From Taklimakanibacter sp021828105 (GTDB taxonomy: Bacteria; Pseudomonadota; Alphaproteobacteria; Rhizobiales; Aestuariivirgaceae): a DNA stretch of 64,000 bases. The stretch covers positions 1-64,000 of the forward strand of contig JAKATG010000029.1 in NCBI GenBank assembly GCA_021828105.1, given 5' to 3'. Made by a program: the position numbers and the translations under genes. The notes beneath the pieces were generated by a model, which did no database searches, was not told where the DNA came from, and saw nothing but the letters and a program-made list of their open reading frames with translations. Of this stretch, positions 45,828 through 54,360 are shown in pieces (the stretch's first letter is position 1; every line of letters starts with the position of its first letter).

Positions 45828-46703
45828 ATGGATGCTTCGCTCGCCGTCCTCCTCACCATCGTCACCGCAGCGACCCCCTTGCTGCTCGCGGCGATCGGCG
45901 AACTGGTCGTCGAGCGTTCGGGCGTGCTCAATCTCGGCGTCGAGGGCATGATGGTGATGGGCGCGGTCGCGGGCTTCGGCGCCGCTTTCCTGACCGGCAA
46001 CCCATATGTCGGTGTCATCGCCGCCATCATCGCCGGCATGGCCATGGCATTGCTCTTCGGCCTTCTCACCTTGACGCTGGTCTCGAACCAGGTGGCGACC
46101 GGCCTGTCCCTGACGCTCCTGGGACTTGGCCTCTCGGGCTTGTTGGGAGAATCCTTCGTCGGCGAGCCGGGCGCGCGCCTGCCGAAATATTTCGGCATCG
46201 ACATGCTGATCCCATTCTCCTTCATCCTGACCGCCGCCGTGGCCTATGTGCTGTTCCGCACCAAGGCCGGCCTCATCATCCGTGCCGTCGGCGACAGCCA
46301 CAATTCGGCGCATGCTCTGGGTTACCGCGTCATCTGGGTGCGCTATCTTTGCGTATTGTTCGGCGGCGCCTGCGCCGGACTGGCCGGCGGCTATCTGTCC
46401 CTGGTCTATACGCCGCAATGGGTCGAGAACATGACGGCGGGGCGTGGCTGGATCGCGCTGGCCTTGGTCGTCTTCGCCTCATGGATGCCGTGGCGCCTGG
46501 TGGCAGGCGCCTATCTCTTCGGCGCCATATCCATCCTGTCCTTTGTCGGGCAGACCCGGGCCTGGGACATTCCCACGCAGTTCATGAACAGCCTGCCCTA
46601 TCTCGGCACCATATTGGCGCTGGTGGTGATTTCGGCCAATCGGCGGCTGACGCGGATGAATGCGCCAGCGAGCCTCGGCCAAGCTTTCGTGCCTGATCGA
46701 TAA
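45828..46703 (+). CDS. ABC transporter permease (BMP-type, second)
   Basis: A 291-residue permease with eight or nine hydrophobic segments. The motif VVERSGVLNLGVEGMMVMGA near residues 25-44 is the counterpart of the first permease's IGAEGQ motif and is typical of YufQ/NupQ proteins. It pairs with the preceding permease to form the transmembrane channel. The substrate-binding protein gene follows after 22 nt. Confidence 0.9.
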   Translation: MDASLAVLLTIVTAATPLLLAAIGELVVERSGVLNLGVEGMMVMGAVAGFGAAFLTGNPYVGVIAAIIAGMAMALLFGLLTLTLVSNQVATGLSLTLLGLGLSGLLGESFVGEPGARLPKYFGIDMLIPFSFILTAAVAYVLFRTKAGLIIRAVGDSHNSAHALGYRVIWVRYLCVLFGGACAGLAGGYLSLVYTPQWVENMTAGRGWIALALVVFASWMPWRLVAGAYLFGAISILSFVGQTRAWDIPTQFMNSLPYLGTILALVVISANRRLTRMNAPASLGQAFVPDR

Positions 46704-46725
46704 TACAGGGAGTAAGGAGAAACAG

Positions 46726-47796
46726 ATGAAGAAACTACTGACATGCGCCGCGGCCTTCGCCCTCGCTCTGGGCATTGCCGCAGGCTCCGCTTCGGCGCAG
46801 GACAAGCTCAAGGCCTGCTGGATCTATGTCGGCGCCATCGGCGATTTCGGCTGGACCTACCAGCATGACCAGGGCCGCCTCGCGGTCGAGAAGGAGCTCG
46901 GCGACAAGGTGCAAACGGTCTTTGTCGAGAATGTCGCGGAATCGGATTCGGAAAGGGCGATCGAGCGCCTGGCGCGCGACGGCTGCGCCATCATCTTCAC
47001 CACCTCCTTCGGCTTCATGGAGCCGACCCTCAAGGTGGCGAAGAAATTCCCCGATGTGAAATTCGAGCATGCGACCGGCTTCAAGACGGCTGACAACGTC
47101 ACGACCTACAATGCCAAGTTCCACGAAGGCCGTTATGTGATCGGCCAGATCGCCGCCAAGATGTCGCAGACGGGGACCGCCGGCTATATCGTGTCCTTCC
47201 CCATCCCGGAAGTCGTCGCCGGGATCAATGCCTTCATGCTCGGCGCGCAATCGGTGAAGCCCGACTTCAAGGTGAAGATCATCTGGGTCAACAGCTGGTA
47301 TGACCCGGGCAAGGAGGCCGATGCCGCCAAGGTCCTGTTCAGCCAGGGCGCCGACATCATCGTCCAGCATACCGATTCGACCGCGGCACTCCAGGTCGCC
47401 GAGGAGCAGGGCAAGCATGGCTTCGGCCAGGCTTCCGACATGATCAAATTCGCGCCCAAGGCACAATATACGGCGATCGTCGACAACTGGGCGCCCTACT
47501 ATGTCCGGCGCATCAACGATGTGCTGAACGGCACCTGGAAGTCGCAGTCCTCATGGGATGGCATGGCGGAAGGCACGGTCAATATTGCGCCCTACACCAA
47601 TCTCCCCGACGACGTCGTGAAGATGGCGACCGAGACCTCCGAAGCTATCAAGACCGGCAAGCTTCATCCCTTCACCGGTCCGATCACCAAGCAGGACGGC
47701 ACCGTCGCCGGCGAGGCCGGCAAGCCTCTGGCCGACGGCGATATCCTCGGCATGAACTGGTATGTGAAGGGCGTCGACGACCAGCTGCCGAAATAA
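46726..47796 (+). CDS. BMP-family substrate-binding protein
   Basis: A 356-residue periplasmic protein with a Sec signal peptide ending SASAQ. The BMP/PnrA-like fold is indicated by the early GAIGDFGWTYQHDQG segment, then IIFTTSFGFMEPTLKVAKKF and NWAPYYVRRINDVLNGTW. There is no lipobox Cys, so the protein should be soluble in the periplasm. ATG 46726 follows AAGGAGA (46714-46720). A 10-bp hairpin follows the stop, likely raising its transcript level relative to puuD. Purine nucleosides or bases are its probable ligands. Confidence 0.9.
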   Translation: MKKLLTCAAAFALALGIAAGSASAQDKLKACWIYVGAIGDFGWTYQHDQGRLAVEKELGDKVQTVFVENVAESDSERAIERLARDGCAIIFTTSFGFMEPTLKVAKKFPDVKFEHATGFKTADNVTTYNAKFHEGRYVIGQIAAKMSQTGTAGYIVSFPIPEVVAGINAFMLGAQSVKPDFKVKIIWVNSWYDPGKEADAAKVLFSQGADIIVQHTDSTAALQVAEEQGKHGFGQASDMIKFAPKAQYTAIVDNWAPYYVRRINDVLNGTWKSQSSWDGMAEGTVNIAPYTNLPDDVVKMATETSEAIKTGKLHPFTGPITKQDGTVAGEAGKPLADGDILGMNWYVKGVDDQLPK

Positions 47797-47817
47797 GCGT
47801 AGCACCTTCCACGTATA

Positions 47818-47847
47818 GCGGACATCGGGCGCAAGCTCGATGTCCGC
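47818..47847 (+). terminator. Stem-loop between the substrate-binding protein gene and puuD
   Basis: GCGGACATCG (47818-47827) pairs perfectly over 10 bp with CGATGTCCGC (47838-47847), followed by ACTTTG. The short T-run argues for a partial terminator or a 3' stability hairpin protecting the abundant binding-protein mRNA, with readthrough into puuD. Confidence 0.55.
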
Positions 47848-47863
47848 ACTTTGAAAAGCCCCC

Positions 47864-49048
47864 ATGACGCTCGATCCCTTCATCGCCGACTGGCTCAATC
47901 TCCTGCTGCGCTGGGCGCATGTGATGGCGGGCATCGCCTGGATCGGCACTTCCTTCTATTTCGTGGCGCTCGACTTTTCGCTGAAGCGCCGGGCCGGCCT
48001 TCCCGCCGGCGTCTATGGCGAAGCCTGGGAAGTGCATGGCGGCGGCTTCTATCATGTGCAGAAATATTCGGTGGCGCCGGCCGATCTGCCGCCAGGTCTC
48101 ATCTGGTTCAAATGGGAAGCCTATCTCACCTGGCTCACCGGTTTCCTGCTGCTGATCGTGCAGTTCTATTTCAATGCGACGAGCTACCTGATCGATCCGA
48201 CGATCATGCCGCTCACTCCCTGGCAGGCCATCGCGATCTCGCTCGCCGGATTGGCGGCGGGCTGGTTCATCTATGACGGCCTGTGCCGCTCAGCCCTGAT
48301 CCATCGTCCGGGATGGCTGGCGCTCGCCGTCTTTCTCCTGATCCTCATCGCGGCCTACGGCTTCACCCATGTCTTCTCGGGCCGCGGGGCCCTGATCCAT
48401 GTCGGGGCCTTCATCGGCACCATGATGGCCGCCAATGTCTTCGCGGTCATCATTCCCAACCAGAAGAAGATCACCGCTTCACTCCTCAAAGGCGAGGCGC
48501 CCGATCCCAAATTCGGCATCACCGGCAAGCAGCGCTCGCTGCACAACACCTATCTGACCTTGCCGGTGCTCCTGATGATGATCAGCAACCACTATCCGAT
48601 GATCACCGATCATCGCGAGGCGTGGATCCTGGTCGGCCTCATCGTCATCGGCGGTGCCGCCTTGCGCCACTTCCTGGTGCGCCATGAAGTGGGCGACGAC
48701 ATGGAGGAGATCGCCTGGACCTTGCCGATCATTTTCGGCGCGCTTGCCGCGGCACTCTGGCTGACCGAGCCCGCGCCCATCGTCGGCGAAGGGCTGGTGG
48801 TTTCGGATTCGGAGGTTCTCGGCATCACGGCCAAGCACTGCACCATGTGTCATGCCGTGAAGCCGACGCATCAGGGCTTCAAGGAGCCTCCCAAGGGTGT
48901 CGCGCTCGAGACGTTCGATGAGTTGCGCCGTTACAATGCGCAGATCATGGCGCAGGCGGTGCGCAACAAGTCGATGCCGCTCGGCAACGAAACCGGCATG
49001 ACCGATGAGGAGCGCCAGAAGCTCGGCGCCTGGCTCGTAGCGCAATGA
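47864..49048 (+). CDS. puuD: Urate hydroxylase PuuD with C-terminal cytochrome c domain
   Basis: A 394-residue membrane-bound enzyme converting urate to 5-hydroxyisourate. About eight transmembrane helices carry conserved His residues (RWAHVMAGIAWIGTSFYFVA, then HGGGFYHVQKY). From about residue 310 a periplasmic class I cytochrome c domain carries CTMCH (about residues 326-330) and a late Met ligand candidate (NKSMPLGNETGM). Unlike soluble uricases it passes electrons to the respiratory chain and makes no peroxide. It overlaps uraD by ATGA. Confidence 0.93.
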   Translation: MTLDPFIADWLNLLLRWAHVMAGIAWIGTSFYFVALDFSLKRRAGLPAGVYGEAWEVHGGGFYHVQKYSVAPADLPPGLIWFKWEAYLTWLTGFLLLIVQFYFNATSYLIDPTIMPLTPWQAIAISLAGLAAGWFIYDGLCRSALIHRPGWLALAVFLLILIAAYGFTHVFSGRGALIHVGAFIGTMMAANVFAVIIPNQKKITASLLKGEAPDPKFGITGKQRSLHNTYLTLPVLLMMISNHYPMITDHREAWILVGLIVIGGAALRHFLVRHEVGDDMEEIAWTLPIIFGALAAALWLTEPAPIVGEGLVVSDSEVLGITAKHCTMCHAVKPTHQGFKEPPKGVALETFDELRRYNAQIMAQAVRNKSMPLGNETGMTDEERQKLGAWLVAQ

Positions 49049-49542
49049 CCACACTCGGCGACATAAACGTCATGACGCGACAGGCCTTCGTCGCAGGCTT
49101 TGGCGATGTGGCCGAGCACTCGCCCTGGGTAGCGGAGCAGGCCTGGGAGAAGCGACCCTACGCCGATCGCGACGCGCTCATCGAGGCTTTCGCGCAAGCC
49201 TTGCGCGAGGCGCCACGCGAGGCGAAGCTCGCTCTCATCCGCGCCCATCCCGATCTCGCGACGCGTGCCAAGCTCACGGCGGATTCGACGAATGAGCAGG
49301 CGGGCGCCAGGCTCGACCGCCTGAGCGCCGATGAGTTCGCGCGCTTCAGCCGTTTCAACGAAGCCTATAAGACGCGCTTCGGCTTTCCGTTCATCTTCGC
49401 GGTCAGGGGCGCGACCAAGCATCAGATCCTGGCGGCCTTCGAAGAGCGGCTTGGCAACAGTCCGGAAAAGGAATTCGAGACCGCTCTTGCCCAGATCCTG
49501 CGCATCTTCCGCTTCCGGCTTGAAGATCGGGTGTCGCCATGA
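49045..49542 (+). CDS. uraD: OHCU decarboxylase
   Basis: A 165-residue enzyme that decarboxylates 2-oxo-4-hydroxy-4-carboxy-5-ureidoimidazoline to S-allantoin. The family features are RQAFVAGFGDVAEHSPWVAE at the N-terminus, LALIRAHPDLATRAKL, and NEAYKTRFGFPFIFAVRGAT. The start overlaps the puuD stop and the stop overlaps the guaD start, both ATGA. Confidence 0.96.
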   Translation: MTTLGDINVMTRQAFVAGFGDVAEHSPWVAEQAWEKRPYADRDALIEAFAQALREAPREAKLALIRAHPDLATRAKLTADSTNEQAGARLDRLSADEFARFSRFNEAYKTRFGFPFIFAVRGATKHQILAAFEERLGNSPEKEFETALAQILRIFRFRLEDRVSP

Positions 49543-50831
49543 CCCATGTCCTCTTCGGTGCGCTCCTGACCTTCGGCGCCGAGCCTGAGGATTTTTTCCA
49601 TGAAGCGCAGGGCGCGCTGGTGATCGGCGATGATGGCCGCATCCTGTGGCGCGGCGCCCGGCAGGATCTTCCGGAGGACTATCGCCCGAGCCCCACCGAT
49701 GATTTCGGCGATTGCCTGATCCTGCCGGGCTTCATCGATGCCCATATCCACTTCCCGCAGTATCGCATGCTGGCTGCACCCGGCAAGGACCTGCTCGACT
49801 GGCTCACCCGCTTCACCTTCCCGGAGGAAGCGCGCTATGGCGATGAAGCCTATGCCAGGGCGGCAGCGGAGAAATTCCTCGACCGGCTGTTCAGCCATGG
49901 CACGACCTCGGCCATGGTCTTCTCCTCGGTGCACCAGGTCAGCGCCGACGCCCTGTTCGACGCGGCGCAGCGGCGGCACATGGCCCTCGTGACCGGCAAG
50001 ACGATGATGGACCGCGACGTGCCTGCTTCGGTGCGCGATAGCCCGGAGCAAGCGGCGGTCGAGAGCGAGGCGCTCTATCGCAAATGGCATGGCCGGGATC
50101 GCCTGCGCTATGCGGTGACGCCGCGCTTCGCCGTCACGTCGAGCGAGGCGCAGCTTCAGGTGGCGCATGACCTGATGCAATCCTTGCCTGACGCGCTGCT
50201 GCAGACGCATCTTTCGGAAAGTCAAGGCGAACTCGAGCGTATTCGCGAGCTCTATCCGGATGATGCGGATTATACGGCCGTCTATGACCGTTTCTGGCTG
50301 CTGGGCGAGCGCAGTCTCTTCGCTCACGGCATCCATCTCTCCGATCGCGAATGCCGGCGCTTGTCGCAGACGGACTCGATTGTCGTCCATTGCCCGACGT
50401 CGAACATGTTCCTGGGCTCGGGGCTGATGGACATGGCGTATCTGAGTATGGAAAGACGGCCCGTACGCCTGGCGATCGGTACCGATGTCGGCGGCGGCAC
50501 CAGCTATTCCATGCTCGCCACTCTGGGTGCCGCCTACAAAGTGCAGATGCTCGCCGGCAACAGGCCGACAGCTCTCCAACTGTTCCATCTGGCGACGCGG
50601 CGCAATGCCGAAGCCCTGCGCCTTACCGATGAGGTGGGCTCGCTCGAGCCCGGCAAATGGGCGGACATCGTGGTGATCGATCCGCATGCGACCGAGATCC
50701 TGGCGAGCCGCCAGGAGCTTTCGCGCTCGCTCGAGGATATGCTGTTCGCGCTTATGATATTGGGCGATGATCGCGCCATACGCGCGACCTATGTCGCCGG
50801 ACGCAAAGTTCATGAGAGAAGGATGAAATGA
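49539..50831 (+). CDS. guaD: Guanine deaminase
   Basis: A 430-residue metal-dependent hydrolase that converts guanine to xanthine and feeds XdhAB. The metal-binding DAHIHFPQ lies at about residues 67-74 and the conserved FPEEARYGDEAYA segment follows. A QTHLSES motif is at about residue 223, and the late Asp ligand is in AIGTDVGGGTSYSML. It overlaps uraD and puuE by ATGA on both sides. The cytosine deaminase/atrazine chlorohydrolase superfamily includes other deaminases, but PQYRML and DVGGGTS favour guanine. Confidence 0.93.
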   Translation: MTHVLFGALLTFGAEPEDFFHEAQGALVIGDDGRILWRGARQDLPEDYRPSPTDDFGDCLILPGFIDAHIHFPQYRMLAAPGKDLLDWLTRFTFPEEARYGDEAYARAAAEKFLDRLFSHGTTSAMVFSSVHQVSADALFDAAQRRHMALVTGKTMMDRDVPASVRDSPEQAAVESEALYRKWHGRDRLRYAVTPRFAVTSSEAQLQVAHDLMQSLPDALLQTHLSESQGELERIRELYPDDADYTAVYDRFWLLGERSLFAHGIHLSDRECRRLSQTDSIVVHCPTSNMFLGSGLMDMAYLSMERRPVRLAIGTDVGGGTSYSMLATLGAAYKVQMLAGNRPTALQLFHLATRRNAEALRLTDEVGSLEPGKWADIVVIDPHATEILASRQELSRSLEDMLFALMILGDDRAIRATYVAGRKVHERRMK

Positions 50832-51742
50832 CGAGTTCCTATCCGCGCGACATGAAGGGCTATGGCCGTGCCATACCCGATCCCCAATGGCCGGACGGCG
50901 CCTATGTCGCCGTGCAGTTCGTGCTCAATTACGAAGAGGGCGGCGAGAATTGCATTCTCCATGGCGATGCCGCGTCCGAGGCGTTCCTCTCCGAGATCGT
51001 CGGCGCCCAGTCCTGGCCGGGGCAGCGCCACTGGAACATGGAATCGATCTATGAATATGGCGCGCGCGCCGGCTTCTGGCGCCTGTGGCGCATCTTCACT
51101 GGCCGCAAGATACCGCTCACCATCTATGGCGTGGCGACGGCGCTCGAACGTTCGCCCGACCAGACCCAGGCGATGAAGGAAGCGGGCTGGGAGATCGCGA
51201 GCCACGGCCTCAAATGGATCGAATACAAGGATTACAGCGAGGCCGACGAGCGCGCCCATCTCAAGGAGGCGATCAAGATCCACACCCAGGTTACCAGCGA
51301 GCGGCCGCTCGGCTGGTATACCGGGCGCTGCTCGGTCAATACGACGAAGCTGGTGATGGAGGAGGGCGGCTTCCTCTATTCATCCGATTCCTATGCCGAC
51401 GATCTGCCCTATTGGGTGGCGCGGCCGCAGGGCGGCAGTCATCTCATCATTCCCTATACGCTCGATGCCAATGACATGCGCTTCGCCACGCCGCAGGGCT
51501 TCAACAGCGGCGAGCAGTTCTATGCCTATCTGCGGGACAGCTTCGATTGCCTCTATGAGGAGGGCCGCCGCGGTTCGCCCAAGATGATGTCGGTGGGCCT
51601 CCATTGCCGGCTTATCGGCAGGCCGGGCCGGGCCCTGGCGCTCGAGCGCTTCCTCGATCACATCGTGCGCCACGACAAGGTGTGGATACCGCGCCGCATC
51701 GACATTGCCCGGCACTGGCACGAGCATTTTCCGCCGGCGTGA
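50828..51742 (+). CDS. puuE: Allantoinase PuuE (polysaccharide-deacetylase-like)
   Basis: A 304-residue enzyme of the NodB-homology family that opens allantoin to allantoate without the usual metal-dependent amidohydrolase fold. PuuE features are VQFVLNYEEGGENCILHGDA at the N-terminus, WEIASHGLKWIEYKD at about residue 120, and a C-terminal VGLHCRLIGRPGRA segment. It is coupled to guaD by ATGA. A RAYT-like gene begins 7 nt after its stop. Confidence 0.95.
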   Translation: MTSSYPRDMKGYGRAIPDPQWPDGAYVAVQFVLNYEEGGENCILHGDAASEAFLSEIVGAQSWPGQRHWNMESIYEYGARAGFWRLWRIFTGRKIPLTIYGVATALERSPDQTQAMKEAGWEIASHGLKWIEYKDYSEADERAHLKEAIKIHTQVTSERPLGWYTGRCSVNTTKLVMEEGGFLYSSDSYADDLPYWVARPQGGSHLIIPYTLDANDMRFATPQGFNSGEQFYAYLRDSFDCLYEEGRRGSPKMMSVGLHCRLIGRPGRALALERFLDHIVRHDKVWIPRRIDIARHWHEHFPPA

Positions 51743-51749
51743 ATGTTCT

Positions 51750-52322
51750 GTGGCCCGGTTCGCCCGCATCGTCATTCCGGATGTCCCGCATCATGTGGTG
51801 CAGCGGGTGCGATCCGGCGTGGTGCTCTTCGCCGATGATGCCGACTATACCGAGTATCGCGATATCCTCTTGCGCAACCTGCGTGGCGTCGATCTGGTTT
51901 CCGCCTGCCTGATGCCGGATCACGTGCATCTGGTCGCCATTCCGCAGGCGGCCGATGCGCTGGCGCGCATGATGGGCGAGACACGGCGTCTCTACGCCCG
52001 CCACAAAGGGCTCGGGCCGCAAGGGCTCTGGCGCGGCAGGTATCAATCCTGTCCGCTGGACGAAACGCATGCCAGGGCGGCGCTCGCTTATGTGAGCTTC
52101 AATCCGGTACGTGCCGGGCTCGTCGCCGATCCCGGCCAATGGCCGTGGCTGATCGGCGAAAAGCATCCGGCGCCGCCTGCCGATGAGCGCCATATCGAGG
52201 CGATCAGGCGTGCGACACGAACCGGCAGGCCCGCGGGCGCTGCCGATTTCTATGCCCGGATCGAATATGAGCTCGGCCGCTCGCTGAAGCCGAAGAAACG
52301 TGGCCGCAAGGCGCGCTGGTGA
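51750..52322 (+). CDS. REP-associated tyrosine transposase (RAYT)-like protein
   Basis: A 190-residue protein of the Y1_Tnp/TnpA-REP family, single-strand nucleases related to IS200/IS605 transposases that process REP palindromes. The HUH motif is PDHVHLVAIP (about residues 71-80) and the catalytic Tyr lies in LAYVSFNPVRAGLV (about residue 113). GTG 51750 was chosen because the longer frame begins inside puuE. It sits directly after the purine operon, and its stop is 4 nt from the convergent allA end. No IS605-like ends are visible beside it, so it is probably a domesticated, non-mobile copy. Confidence 0.88.
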   Translation: MARFARIVIPDVPHHVVQRVRSGVVLFADDADYTEYRDILLRNLRGVDLVSACLMPDHVHLVAIPQAADALARMMGETRRLYARHKGLGPQGLWRGRYQSCPLDETHARAALAYVSFNPVRAGLVADPGQWPWLIGEKHPAPPADERHIEAIRRATRTGRPAGAADFYARIEYELGRSLKPKKRGRKARW

Positions 52323-52326
52323 TCCG

Positions 52327-52845
52327 CTAAAGTTGGATGATCGCGGGCTGCGGCAGCTCGACTTCCTCGAGGTTGTTGCCCGGACCCTTGCGGTCGACGA
52401 TCAGGAAGTCACCCTGCTGGTCGAGGACGAGGAGCGGATAGTGCCAGACATTGCGGGCATAGTTGATGCCCTGCCGGCCCGTGGCGCGGAAGGCATGGAG
52501 CGTGTCGATGGCGGGCGCCGGACCCGCTTCGGCGACGACGATGAGCCAGTCGCGATCCTGCAAGGGATAGAAGGCCTGGCTGCCGAGCGGATGGCGCTCG
52601 ACGAAGCCGATCTCGATCGGCAGCGGCCGTGGCCTGCCGTGGAACAGGCTGATGATCGTCTCGCCGTTCTCGGCACCGGTGTCTATGCGCGCCAGATCGT
52701 GAAAGCGTTCGGCATAGCCCTGATTGATCGGATAGTGCTGAGCGCCCGTCATCTCGATGACGTCGCCGAAAGGCGCGAAGCCCGCACGGGTGAGCGGTTC
52801 GATCTTGAGTCGGCGTGCCATGGCTGAACGTGAATCATTGGTCAT
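52327..52845 (-). CDS. allA: Ureidoglycolate lyase
   Basis: A 172-residue cupin-like enzyme releasing urea and glyoxylate from ureidoglycolate, the last step of allantoin breakdown. Family residues are IEPLTRAGFAPFGDVIEM near the N-terminus, FVERHPLGSQAFYPL at about residue 81 and NYARNVWHYPLLVLDQ at about residue 128. An internal ATG at 52821 is an alternative start nearer the usual family N-terminus. Neither has a strong ribosome binding site. It faces the purine operon from the opposite strand. Confidence 0.93.
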   Translation of the reverse strand: MTNDSRSAMARRLKIEPLTRAGFAPFGDVIEMTGAQHYPINQGYAERFHDLARIDTGAENGETIISLFHGRPRPLPIEIGFVERHPLGSQAFYPLQDRDWLIVVAEAGPAPAIDTLHAFRATGRQGINYARNVWHYPLLVLDQQGDFLIVDRKGPGNNLEEVELPQPAIIQL

Positions 52846-53202
52846 GATATCGCCAAACTAGCGGTTAACGCTGCGCGAGACTACAAGGGTTCCGCAGACT
52901 GTCGTTGCGACAGAACCTTAGGGAAGTGTGATCGACATGCAACGAACATTGCCGCGTCGCACAAAAATCGACAGCACAAAATATGAGTGATCAAAATCAA
53001 GGCACAAGCAAGCTATTGAAATAGTTGAAGCTCAGTCTTGATGTGGCGCAAAAGAGGCAAACTGACGTAACGATTGCCGCAAAAATGCCGATGGTCCTCG
53101 CAGGTTTGTGATGTTATCAAACTAAAGGGTTGGGGAACCGATGAGCGCTAGGGACGGGCGCCGCGTTGTCATCGTTCACCAATCGAGGGGAAGTTTAGGT
53201 AA
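52846..53202. other. Intergenic region between divergent allA and polysaccharide-export gene
   Basis: About 357 bases, visibly richer in A and T than the flanks around 52930-53130, with a small GTTTG/CAAAC inverted repeat (53104-53108 and 53118-53122). It should contain the promoters of allA (minus) and the export lipoprotein (plus). The open frame from 53141 overlaps the next gene and has no supporting features. No other gene or RNA is seen. Confidence 0.5.
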
Positions 53203-54360
53203 ATGCGTTCAAGAGCGTCCGTGGTCGTGCCGGCCATACTGTCTGTTGTCTTGGCCGGTTGTAATGCACTCCCGAGCGAAGGCCCTCAAAGTAAGCAGAT
53301 CGAAAAAACCTATCTCGAGAAGAACACGGCGGGTTTCGTTCTCGTCAATGTCAATCGCAGTGTTGCCGACTATCTGGCGCGTCACCAAGCGTTGAGCTTC
53401 GGGGACCGCTTCGGCAAAGGCAAGCCGAACCGCGCCGAATTGATCGGACCGGGTGATGTGCTCACTGTCACGATCTGGGAAGCCGACCAGACCGGCGTCT
53501 TCGCCAGCACGAGCACGGCCGATCGCGGCACCATTCCTGATGTCGAAGTGAGTAGCCGGGGAACGATTTCGATACCCTATGCCGGCAGCATCAAAGCGGC
53601 CGGACGCACGCCGCAGGGCCTCGCGGCCTCGATCGCCAAGGCTCTGTCGAACAAGGCGGTCGAACCGCAAGTGCATGTGGCGCGCAAGGAGAAAGTGGCT
53701 TCCGTCGTCACAGTCTCGGGCGGTGTGGGCAAGCCCGGTCTCTATCCGTTGAGCCTGCGCGGCGACACGCTCCTCGATGTCATCGCCGGATCGGGCGGAA
53801 CGTCCGATGCCGCCTATGACACGGTGGTGAGCCTCACCCGGCATGGCGAGATCGCCTCGTCCTATCTCGATCACGTCCAGGAGACGCCGGCCGACAATAT
53901 CTACATGCGGCCTGGCGATCTCATCAGCATCGAGAAGATGCCGCGCACCTATTCCGCCTTCGGCGCGGTGGAACGCAAGGGCAATATCCCGTTCGGAGCC
54001 AGCAACCTCAATCTGATCGAGGCGGTCAGCAAGGCGTCGGGCCTCGCCGATATCCGCGCCGATCCTACCGGCGTCTTCCTCTTCCGCTTCGAGAAGCGCG
54101 CCGCCGCGGAACGCTTCTCGTCTCAGCCGATCCAGGTGCAGGGCGACCTTGTGCCGGTGATCTATCGGCTCAATCTCAGGGATGCGAACCAGTATTTCTT
54201 CGCCCAGGCGATCGCCATGCAGGATCGCGACGTTATTTATGTCGCCGACGCGACGACCGTGGCCTTGCAGAAGTTCCTGGCGCTCCTGGGTTCGGCGCTA
54301 TCGCCGCCGGCATCTGCTGTACGGACAGTGAATTCGGTCAACACTCTGCAGGGGAACTGA
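53203..54360 (+). CDS. Polysaccharide biosynthesis/export lipoprotein (Wza/ExoF-type)
   Basis: A 385-residue outer-membrane export protein. The signal peptide ends in a lipobox (VVLAGC, Cys at about residue 20). Poly_export begins near residue 85 (ELIGPGDVLTVTIWEADQ) with the family's VSSRGTISIPYAGSI, followed by SLBB-type repeats (VTVSGGVGKPGLYPL, then FGAVERKGNIPFGASNLNLIEA). It should form the outer-membrane channel for a capsule or exopolysaccharide. No chain-length regulator or glycosyltransferase lies in the window, which is unusual. It overlaps the convergent phosphatase gene by 23 bases. Confidence 0.92.
   Translation: MRSRASVVVPAILSVVLAGCNALPSEGPQSKQIEKTYLEKNTAGFVLVNVNRSVADYLARHQALSFGDRFGKGKPNRAELIGPGDVLTVTIWEADQTGVFASTSTADRGTIPDVEVSSRGTISIPYAGSIKAAGRTPQGLAASIAKALSNKAVEPQVHVARKEKVASVVTVSGGVGKPGLYPLSLRGDTLLDVIAGSGGTSDAAYDTVVSLTRHGEIASSYLDHVQETPADNIYMRPGDLISIEKMPRTYSAFGAVERKGNIPFGASNLNLIEAVSKASGLADIRADPTGVFLFRFEKRAAAERFSSQPIQVQGDLVPVIYRLNLRDANQYFFAQAIAMQDRDVIYVADATTVALQKFLALLGSALSPPASAVRTVNSVNTLQGN

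Noticed and set aside
53141..53395. Small open frame (84 aa) upstream of the export lipoprotein gene
   Set aside because: It overlaps the lipoprotein gene in another frame, is Ser/Arg-rich and has no conserved feature.
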